Source: Branchiibius sp. NY16-3462-2 (GTDB taxonomy: Bacteria > Actinomycetota > Actinomycetes > Actinomycetales > Dermatophilaceae). Taken from it: a DNA stretch of 64,000 nucleotides. Of the stretch, positions 58,593 through 64,000 are shown piece after piece (the stretch's first letter is position 1; every line of letters starts with the position of its first letter). The notes under the pieces are model-generated. The model saw only the letters and a list, made by a program, of their open reading frames with translations, did no database searches and had not been told where the DNA came from. The stretch covers positions 1-64,000 of the forward strand of contig NZ_LVCF01000042.1 of the NCBI RefSeq assembly GCF_001594145.1, written 5' to 3'. A program made the position numbers and the translations under genes.

Positions 58593-59825
58593 CTATCGCG
58601 AGCCACTGACAGCCACTTCGTCACGACGGCGGGAGAGGTAGGCGCGTTCGGCCGGGTTCGGCGCCAAAGCAATCGCGCGCTCGTATGCTGCAACCGCCTC
58701 CGACGAACGCCCGAGTCGGCGCAGCAGGTCAGCTCGCGTCGCGTGGAACGCGTGATACCCGTCCAACCGAAGCTCGTCCACCAGCGCCAATCCCACTGCA
58801 GGACCGTCGAGTTCGGCCACGGCAACCGCTCTGTTCAACGCCACGATGGGCGACGGCTCCAGCCGCAGCAGCCGGTCGTAGAGCGTCACGATCTGCGACC
58901 AATCGGTCGAAGACGACGACGGCGCGTTCGCGTGCACCGCGGCCATCGCCGCCATCAGTTGGTACCGGCCGGGTGGAGGGCCGCCGGCCGCTACCGCAGC
59001 AAGAAGAGAGCGCACCAGTGAAGTGCCTTCGTCGATCATGGGTCGAGACCAGAGCGACCGATCCTGCTCCGACAACGTCACCAATGATGCGGCCGAAACT
59101 CTCGCTGCCCGACGGGAATCCGTGAGCAGCATCAGCGCCAGAAGCCCCGTGACCTCCCCGGACGCGGGTAGCAGCGCGTGCAGCAACCGCCCGAGTCGGA
59201 TGGCCTCATCACTGAGGTCCGACCGCAACGCGGCCTCGCCCCCGGAGGATAGGTAGCCCTCGTTGAAGATCAGATAGACCACCGCGAGCACGCCGTCCAG
59301 CCGTTCGGACAAATTGGTGGGAACGACGTACGGAATGTGGGCTTTCTTGATCTTCGCCTTCGCACGGGTAATCCGTTGCGCCATGGTCGTTTCCGGCACC
59401 AAGAACGCTGCTGCGATCTCACCCACCGTCAATCCACCCAGCAGGCGCAAGGTGAGCGCGACCTGAGCCGGCATGGCCAGCGCCGGGTGACAGCAGGTGA
59501 AGATGAGCCTCAGCCGATCGTCAACAACGGGTCCGGTCGGCTGGGGCGGTGAGTCGTCGTACGTCATGACCGCCTCCTGCTCCTTGGGGCCGCGCTGGGA
59601 CTCCCTACGCACTTGGTCCAGCGCGAAACGGGTTGCCGTTGTGGTCAGCCACCCGCCCGGGTTGGGCGGGACACCGGAAACTGGCCACCGCGAGGCCGCC
59701 CGCGCAAACGCCTCCGCGGCGGCGTCCTCGGCAATGTCCAGCGAACTGAAGCGCCGAGCGAGCGCCGCGACCACCCGCGCCCACTCCTCGTGGTAGGCGC
59801 GGGTGAGCGCGTCGGTGACCGTCAC
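58593..59825 (-). CDS. ECF-type sigma factor (ECF42-like) with C-terminal TPR-like domain
   Basis: 410 residues. Sigma region 2 (RRFSSLDIAEDAAAEAFARA, TRFALDQVRRESQR) and region 4 (LTVGEIAAAFLVPETTMAQR) occupy the first half. The second half (IYLIFNEGY-like VVYLIFNEGYLSSGG, DGPAVGLALVDE, AYERAIALAPNPAERAYL) is the long helical/TPR extension that defines the ECF42 group and substitutes for an anti-sigma factor. Its GTG start overlaps the stop of the YCII gene (GTGA), the usual partner of this group. Confidence 0.9.
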   Translation of the reverse strand: MTVTDALTRAYHEEWARVVAALARRFSSLDIAEDAAAEAFARAASRWPVSGVPPNPGGWLTTTATRFALDQVRRESQRGPKEQEAVMTYDDSPPQPTGPVVDDRLRLIFTCCHPALAMPAQVALTLRLLGGLTVGEIAAAFLVPETTMAQRITRAKAKIKKAHIPYVVPTNLSERLDGVLAVVYLIFNEGYLSSGGEAALRSDLSDEAIRLGRLLHALLPASGEVTGLLALMLLTDSRRAARVSAASLVTLSEQDRSLWSRPMIDEGTSLVRSLLAAVAAGGPPPGRYQLMAAMAAVHANAPSSSSTDWSQIVTLYDRLLRLEPSPIVALNRAVAVAELDGPAVGLALVDELRLDGYHAFHATRADLLRRLGRSSEAVAAYERAIALAPNPAERAYLSRRRDEVAVSGSR

Positions 59826-60208
59826 GCGTCGAGCATGGCCTTGATCGACTCCTCGGTGTGGAAGGGTCGCACCTCGACCTTCCCGCGGCAGGCCTTCGAG
59901 CCCTGCGCCGCCAGGTCGAGAGCGACGTCCAGATCGGGTACGTCGATCACCCAGAAGCCGCCGAGGTGCTCCTTGGCCTCGAGGTAGGGACCGTCCTGCA
60001 ACACCGGTGTTGCGCCCTGGCCGTCGACGGTCGTGGCGGTCGCCACCGGCTCAAGGCCGTCGGCGAAGACGAAATAGCCCTTCTCCACCAGCATGTCGTT
60101 GAAGACGCCGGTGTCGGCGAATGACTGCAGCATGTCCTCCTTGGAGGGGTAGTCACCGAACTGGTTGCGCTCGGCCGGACCGTAGACGGACATCAAATAC
60201 CTGGGCAT
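59822..60208 (-). CDS. YCII/DGPF-domain protein
   Basis: 128 residues with the YCII-related fold: MPRYLMSVYGP, VFADGLEPVATATTVDGQGA and the DGPYLEAKEHLGGFWVIDVPDLDVAL block (DGPF family). ATG 60208 is preceded by GGGAGTGATCGCA. It is the first gene of a two-gene operon with the ECF42-like sigma factor. YCII proteins are possible enzymes or redox-responsive partners; the function is not established. Three 20-bp tandem repeats lie upstream of its start. Confidence 0.9.
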   Translation of the reverse strand: MPRYLMSVYGPAERNQFGDYPSKEDMLQSFADTGVFNDMLVEKGYFVFADGLEPVATATTVDGQGATPVLQDGPYLEAKEHLGGFWVIDVPDLDVALDLAAQGSKACRGKVEVRPFHTEESIKAMLDA

Positions 60209-60258
60209 TGCGATCACTCCCTGTCGTGGTTGGTTACATCCTGTCCACGAACGGCCGC

Positions 60259-60318
60259 CCCCGGATACGACACGTCACCCCCGGGTGGGACGAGTCATTC
60301 CCGGATACGACAACTCGC
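60259..60318. repeat. Three 20-bp direct repeats in the YCII/sigma promoter region
   Basis: The units CCCCGGATACGACACGTCAC, CCCCGGGTGGGACGAGTCAT and TCCCGGATACGACAACTCGC stand head to tail without gaps. The outer two share CCCGGATACGAC, and all share the rhythm CCCGG...GAC...TC. They lie 51-110 bases upstream of the YCII start and 33-92 bases before the divergent ankyrin gene. Tandem sites of one helical-turn multiple suggest cooperative binding, perhaps of the sigma factor's own promoter elements. Confidence 0.6.
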
Positions 60319-60350
60319 CATCGGTGGCCTCCGCAGTTAGGCTTACCTTC

Positions 60351-60740
60351 GTGACTGACGCCGCGCGTATCGAGCCAGCCCCGGAGCTGGTCGAGATCGC
60401 GCACGCCTGCATGGACTTCGCGCGCGAAGGAGACGTCACCCGGCTCTCGGCGTACGTCGATAACGGAGTTCCGGTCGATCTCACCGATGCGGCGGGTAAC
60501 ACCCTGCTCATGCTGGCGGCCTACCACGGGCATGTAGCGGCCGTCTCGGCCCTGATCGAGCGTGGCGCTGACGTCAACCGGCTCAACGACCGCGGTCAGA
60601 CGCCCTTGGCGGGAGCGGTTTTCAAGGGCGAGGACACCGTGGTGTGGCGGCTGCTCGAAGCGGGCGCCGACATCCACGCCGGCTCACCATCTGCTGCCCA
60701 GACGGCCGAGTTGTTCGGCCGCGGCGATTTATTGCGCTAG
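60351..60740 (+). CDS. Ankyrin-repeat protein
   Basis: 129 residues with about three ankyrin repeats: AGNTLLMLAAYHGHVAAVSALIERGADVN, then DRGQTPLAGAVFKGEDTVVWRLLEAGADIH, and a degenerate third. It lacks a signal peptide, so it is cytoplasmic and probably binds a partner protein. GTG 60351 has TAGGCT 8 bases upstream as a possible -10, so it may be leaderless. The same block (TTAGGCTTACCTT) partly resembles a DtxR/IdeR iron box, with weak support. It converges on the DUF4235 gene. Confidence 0.82.
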   Translation: MTDAARIEPAPELVEIAHACMDFAREGDVTRLSAYVDNGVPVDLTDAAGNTLLMLAAYHGHVAAVSALIERGADVNRLNDRGQTPLAGAVFKGEDTVVWRLLEAGADIHAGSPSAAQTAELFGRGDLLR

Positions 60741-61027
60741 CTCTTCTCGCGCAGGTGCTCGACCGGCGGCGGTGCGTGACCGGTCGACTTCTCGTAGAAG
60801 TCGGCCGCCTTCCGGTCCACGAACGTGCGGGTGACCGCCATGACGGCGGCCGAGACACCAGCGAAAACCAGTGCCTCGACCGCCGACGACGACGGGTCCT
60901 TCGAAGCAAGCGGCATCGGCTTGCCGGTGACGGCCTTCCAGCCGCCCTTGGTCACGGCGCGGGAAATCCGTGACGCCACGACGCCACTCGCGAGCGCGAT
61001 CAACTTCCAGCCGATGTTGCCCTTCAT
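60737..61027 (-). CDS. DUF4235 small membrane-associated protein
   Basis: 96 residues matching the DUF4235 family of actinobacteria: an N-terminal hydrophobic helix (IGWKLIALASGVVASRI), a basic KGGWKAVTGK, a second hydrophobic segment (AVEALVFAGVSAAVMAVTRTFVDRKAADFY). Function unknown. It overlaps the convergent ankyrin gene by 4 bases. Confidence 0.82.
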   Translation of the reverse strand: MKGNIGWKLIALASGVVASRISRAVTKGGWKAVTGKPMPLASKDPSSSAVEALVFAGVSAAVMAVTRTFVDRKAADFYEKSTGHAPPPVEHLREKS

Positions 61028-61096
61028 GCTGTCTCCTCATCACGGGGGTGGGACTGATCCCGACCCTAGTCGGGCTGACCGCACCCCCACGAGGGT

Positions 61097-61546
61097 TCAG
61101 CGCAGTCTCTGGTGGATGTCTTCCGACATCCGGACCACCGAGTAGTAGAACTCCAGCGTCATCCGCGCCAGCGCAAGATAAACCAGCGCGACCAGGGTGC
61201 CGAAGATGAGGACGACGAAGAAACCGCCCCACTCGCCGTTGGCGAGCATCGAGATCAATGCCCCGAGCCAGGCCAGGGCGATGACGACGGCGATCACGAT
61301 GTAGACGATCCGCACGATCTTGGGGGTCGCGAACGTCTTGAACGAGAAGTCGAACAGCGAGCGCAGACCACCGCTGAGATCGTCCTGCGGCGTCGACAAG
61401 GCGCCACCGTACTGCGGTGCGGTCGGATCGACCGGCTGCTGGTAGGGCTGTTGGTAGGGCTGCTGCTGACCCGGCTGCTGGTACGGCTGCTGTGGCTGCT
61501 GACCCGGCTGCTGGAAGGGATCGTTCGGCGGGGGCTGCTCGGACAT
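61097..61546 (-). CDS. DUF4282 membrane protein with Gln/Pro-rich N-terminus
   Basis: 149 residues. The first 55 residues are a repetitive QQPYQQP/GQQ tail, cytoplasmic by prediction. Residues 60-149 form the DUF4282 domain: GGLRSLFDFSFKTFATPKIVRIVYIV and a second helix (WGGFFVVLIFGTLVALVYLALARMTLEFYYSVVRMSEDI). Function unknown. It is divergent from the thiamine riboswitch/thiB gene. Confidence 0.85.
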   Translation of the reverse strand: MSEQPPPNDPFQQPGQQPQQPYQQPGQQQPYQQPYQQPVDPTAPQYGGALSTPQDDLSGGLRSLFDFSFKTFATPKIVRIVYIVIAVVIALAWLGALISMLANGEWGGFFVVLIFGTLVALVYLALARMTLEFYYSVVRMSEDIHQRLR

Positions 61547-61639
61547 GGGGGACCTCGATCGGTAGTGGCGGATAGTCCGATCAGCGTGTCAAGAGTTCGG
61601 CCCCGCGCGGCCGCGCCACGCCGGGCGCTACCCTGGATG

Positions 61640-61734
61640 GCACGACAGGGGAGCGCACCAGGCGCTGAGAGTGCGGGACAGCCCGCAGACCCTCGAACCT
61701 GATCCGGTTAGTACCGGTGGAGGAAGTCGAGCCC
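61640..61734 (+). promoter_or_regulatory. TPP riboswitch (thi-box)
   Basis: The conserved TPP aptamer blocks are present in order: AGGGGAGC at 61647, GCTGAGAGTG at 61664-61673, GACCCTCGAACCTGATC at 61688-61704 and GTTAGTACCGGTGGAGGAAG ending about 61728. The aptamer lies 30 bases before the thiB start. It should lower expression of the thiamine importer when thiamine pyrophosphate is plentiful. The GGAGG in the terminal stretch could serve as the sequestered ribosome site. Confidence 0.93.
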
Positions 61735-61760
61735 CTTCTCGATGACCGAGGAGGACGTCA

Positions 61761-62843
61761 ATGTCATCTGCCTATGCCCGTACGTCGATCGCTGCCGTGG
61801 TCGCGGCCCTCACCCTGGCGGGGTGCTCGCTGAGCAACTCCGGTGACGGGGGATCCACACCGAGCGGCACCGGTTCCAGCACCGTGAAGAACACCACCGT
61901 CACTCTCGTGACTCACGATTCGTGGGTCGCGGACAAGGCGTTGCTCGCGAAGTTCACCGAGCAGACCGGCTACACCGTGAAAGTGATCGCCAGCGGTGAC
62001 GCCGGCCAGTTGGCCAACAAACTGGTCCTCACCAAGGGCAATCCGACCGGTGACGTCACTTTCGGTGTGGACAACACCTTCGCGACCCGCGTCGTGGATT
62101 CCGGTGCGCTGGAGGCTTATGAGCCCAAGGACCTGCCCGCAAGCGCGAAGGAGTTCGCGCTATCCGGTGACGGCGGAAAAGACCTGACCCCCATCGACTT
62201 CGGCGACGTCTGCGTCAACGTCGACAACGCGTGGTTCACCAAGAAGGGTCAGACACCGCCGGCGAACTTCGCGGACCTGCTCAAACCGGAGTACAAGAAC
62301 CAGTTCGTGACACCGGCCGCCTCGTCGTCCTCCCCCGGGATGGCCTTCCTGCTGGCAACGATCGCGGAGTACGGCACCGACGGGTGGCAGGACTACTGGA
62401 AGAAGCTGATGGCCAACGGCACCAAGCTGACCAGTGGCTGGAGCGATGCGTGGAGTGTCGACTACACGGCGGGTGGTGGTAACGGATCGCGGCCGATTGT
62501 GCTGTCCTACAACACTTCGCCGGCCGACACGATCAAGGACGGCAAGGCCACGACGTCCGCCCTGTTGGACACCTGCTTCCAGTCGGTCGAGTACGCCGGC
62601 GTGCTGTCCGGAGCCAAGAACCCTGATGGGGCAAAGGCATTCATCGACTTCATGCTCGGCAATGACTTCCAGAAGGCGCTGCCCGAGGCGATGTACGTCT
62701 TCCCGGTCAACACGACCATCGCGTTGCCGGCCGCGTGGCAGCAGGCGGCGAAGGTTCCCGAAAAGCCTTTGACCGTCGACCCCGCCGAGATCACCAAGAA
62801 CCGCGACACCTGGTTGCGGCAGTGGCAGGACGTGACCTCCTAG
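61761..62843 (+). CDS. thiB: Thiamine ABC transporter substrate-binding lipoprotein
   Basis: 360 residues. The signal peptide ends in the lipobox LTLAGC (Cys22), so it is membrane-anchored on the outside. The mature protein has the ThiB fold: TLVTHDSWVADKALLAKFTEQTGYTVKV, GDAGQLANKLVLTKGNPTGDVTFGVDN, PIDFGDVCVNVDNAW and SWSVDYTAGG-like segments. It captures thiamine or its phosphates for the permease encoded 2 bases downstream. It is controlled by the TPP riboswitch. Confidence 0.93.
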   Translation: MSSAYARTSIAAVVAALTLAGCSLSNSGDGGSTPSGTGSSTVKNTTVTLVTHDSWVADKALLAKFTEQTGYTVKVIASGDAGQLANKLVLTKGNPTGDVTFGVDNTFATRVVDSGALEAYEPKDLPASAKEFALSGDGGKDLTPIDFGDVCVNVDNAWFTKKGQTPPANFADLLKPEYKNQFVTPAASSSSPGMAFLLATIAEYGTDGWQDYWKKLMANGTKLTSGWSDAWSVDYTAGGGNGSRPIVLSYNTSPADTIKDGKATTSALLDTCFQSVEYAGVLSGAKNPDGAKAFIDFMLGNDFQKALPEAMYVFPVNTTIALPAAWQQAAKVPEKPLTVDPAEITKNRDTWLRQWQDVTS

Positions 62844-62845
62844 CG

Positions 62846-64000
62846 ATGCCGACCACCCCGCGGACTTTTGGAACGGGATCCACGCGTCGCGCGTCGGATC
62901 GGGTGAATCCCGTTCCAAAAGTGGGGAAGGCCATCGGCTGGGGGGTGCTGGCCGCCGTACCCCTGCTGTTCCTCGCCGTCTTCTTCTTCGTCCCGGTCAC
63001 CGGCATGATCGGTCGCGGGCTGCGCCCGGACGGGGTGTGGGATCTGGCGGGCGCGTGGGACGTCCTCACGCGCGCCCGCACGGCCAAGGTCATCGGCTTT
63101 ACGCTGTTCACCGCGGTCGTCGGCACCGCGATCACGGTCGCGCTCGGCGTACCCGCGGCGTATTGCCTCTATCGCTTGCGTCTTCCGGGCGCGACGCTGT
63201 TGCGCGGGCTGCTGGTGATGCCGTTCGTGTTGCCGACCGTGGTCGTCGGTGTCGCCTTCCGGACCCTGCTGGCCGAGAGCGGCCCGCTGGGGTTCCTTGG
63301 TCTGGACGGCACCCCCACGGCGATCATCGCCGCTCTCGTCTTCTTCAACCTCTCCGTCGTGATCCGGGTGGTGGGTACGGCGTGGGCGGGCCTTGATCCC
63401 CGACCTGAGCAGGCCGCGGCGTCCCTGGGTGCCTCGCCGGGGGAGGTGTTCCGAACCATCACGCTGCCCTCCCTGCGGCCGGCGATCATCTCGGCGACGA
63501 GCGTGGTCTTCCTCTTCTGTGCCACGGCGTTCGGGGTGGTCCTGACGTTGGGTGGGGTGCGCTACTCGACGATCGAAACCGAGATCTACCTGTTGACGAC
63601 GAATTTCCTTGACCTGCAAGGCGCTGCGGTGTTGTCCATCCTGCAGTTCGTCATGGTCCTGGTGTTGCTCGCGCTGGTCGGCCGGGTCCGGCGGGACGGT
63701 GCCGTCAGCGGTCAGCCGCGCCCCGCGCCGATCCGCCGCAGTGACGCCGGCCCGTTGCTGGCGCTGCTGGTCTGTCTGGTCCTTGTCATCGCACCGCTGG
63801 TCACCCTGGTCACGAGATCGCTTCACGTGCAGGGTGATTGGAGCCTGGGTAACTACCGGAACCTCACCTCGGTCACCGGTGACAACGCATTGCCGGTGAC
63901 GGTGTGGCAGGCGCTGTCGACGTCGTGGCGGATCGCGGTGGACGCGACGCTCCTGGCGGTCGTCCTCGGGCTGATCGTCGCTGTTCTGGTGTCCCGTCGC
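62846..64000 (+). CDS. thiP: Thiamine ABC transporter permease (partial, runs off the window)
   Basis: At least 385 residues, incomplete at the window edge. Two binding-protein-dependent permease halves: the first has AVPLLFLAVFFFVPVTGMIG, the ALGVPAAYCLYRL helix and the EAA loop EQAAASLGASPGEVFRTITLPSL. The second begins near 63760 (LLALLVCLVLVIAPLVTLVT). It starts 2 bases after thiB at ATG 62846. GTG 62903 is an in-frame alternative located within the hairpin loop. The first 20 or so codons are encoded by a hairpin repeat that looks inserted. Confidence 0.9.
   Translation, partial: MPTTPRTFGTGSTRRASDRVNPVPKVGKAIGWGVLAAVPLLFLAVFFFVPVTGMIGRGLRPDGVWDLAGAWDVLTRARTAKVIGFTLFTAVVGTAITVALGVPAAYCLYRLRLPGATLLRGLLVMPFVLPTVVVGVAFRTLLAESGPLGFLGLDGTPTAIIAALVFFNLSVVIRVVGTAWAGLDPRPEQAAASLGASPGEVFRTITLPSLRPAIISATSVVFLFCATAFGVVLTLGGVRYSTIETEIYLLTTNFLDLQGAAVLSILQFVMVLVLLALVGRVRRDGAVSGQPRPAPIRRSDAGPLLALLVCLVLVIAPLVTLVTRSLHVQGDWSLGNYRNLTSVTGDNALPVTVWQALSTSWRIAVDATLLAVVLGLIVAVLVSRR
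62864..62922. repeat. Hairpin repeat inside the start of thiP
   Basis: ACTTTTGGAACGGGAT (62864-62879) and ATCCCGTTCCAAAAGT (62907-62922) are perfect 16-bp inverted repeats around a 27-base loop. The element is read in frame as part of the permease N-terminus (TFGTGSTRRASDRVNPVPK). The TTTTGGARCG part of its arm resembles the half-site of the repeat at 28185-28202. A hairpin here could act on thiP translation after thiB. Confidence 0.7.

Noticed and set aside
60259..60318. The 20-bp tandem repeats as an origin iteron array
   Set aside because: Only three units, no replication gene nearby and no AT-rich stretch; a promoter role is more likely.

Overview
The window is a high-GC stretch from the chromosome of an actinobacterium. 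The evidence is the codon bias, many GTG/TTG starts and GTGA/ATGA overlaps, several apparently leaderless transcripts, a bacterial proteasome activator (Bpa), an actinobacterial-type glutamine-dependent NadE, a ferredoxin-ferredoxin reductase fusion, and DUF222/HNH and DUF4235 proteins. The content fits Micrococcales (Dermacoccaceae-like), but the family assignment is inference. About 64 protein genes or gene fragments can be supported. I saw no tRNA, rRNA or CRISPR array, and no prophage.

Layout. 1-700: the right end of an IS3-type insertion sequence fused to a possibly 5'-truncated hypothetical gene, then a palindromic repeat. 0.8-8.8 kb: housekeeping genes (thioredoxin, cysteine dioxygenase with a possible leader peptide, DEAD-box helicase, YbaK, LtrA, crotonase, Nudix, phosphoribosyltransferase, a membrane endo/exonuclease/phosphatase-fold protein). 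8.8-14.2 kb: NAD synthase and a SWIM-SNF2 helicase. 14.2-17.9 kb: SDR, AurF-like diiron oxygenase and FprB-like reductase; the first two carry the same composite palindromic operator. 17.9-21.7 kb: a repeat-rich membrane-anchored protein divergent from a GT39 and a GT2 glycosyltransferase. 21.7-22.9 kb: a vapBC module with its operator and an unannotated 41-residue membrane protein.

22.9-28.0 kb is the most striking locus: a Pls/PosA-type single-module NRPS (adenylation, carrier, six membrane segments, three left-handed beta-helix-like modules) translationally coupled to an M1 zinc metallopeptidase. The adenylation pocket reads as lysine-like, so the pair may make and process or tolerate a lysine homopolymer of the epsilon-poly-lysine type. 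28.2-36.3 kb: ABC exporter, two-component system, CDF metal transporter, the remains of an XRE/nucleotidyltransferase toxin-antitoxin pair, and a stand-alone LigD-type polymerase. 36.3-45.7 kb: FadD-like acyl-CoA synthetase, small hydrolases, a lipoprotein, a flavoprotein dehydrogenase, an AI-2E family permease, Nudix and Bpa.

46.7-54.4 kb: a complete histidine-utilisation locus, with an IclR regulator divergent from hutH-hutU-M20 amidohydrolase-hutF-hutI. The M20 enzyme occupies the place of a HutG deformylase. 54.5-57 kb: a TetR regulator with a perfect palindromic operator and a 14-TM MFS exporter. 57-60.7 kb: DUF222/HNH protein, an ECF42-like sigma factor with its YCII partner, three 20-bp tandem repeats and an ankyrin protein. 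60.7-64 kb: two small membrane proteins and a TPP-riboswitch-controlled thiamine ABC importer (thiB, thiP) that runs off the window. A long hairpin is embedded in the start of thiP.
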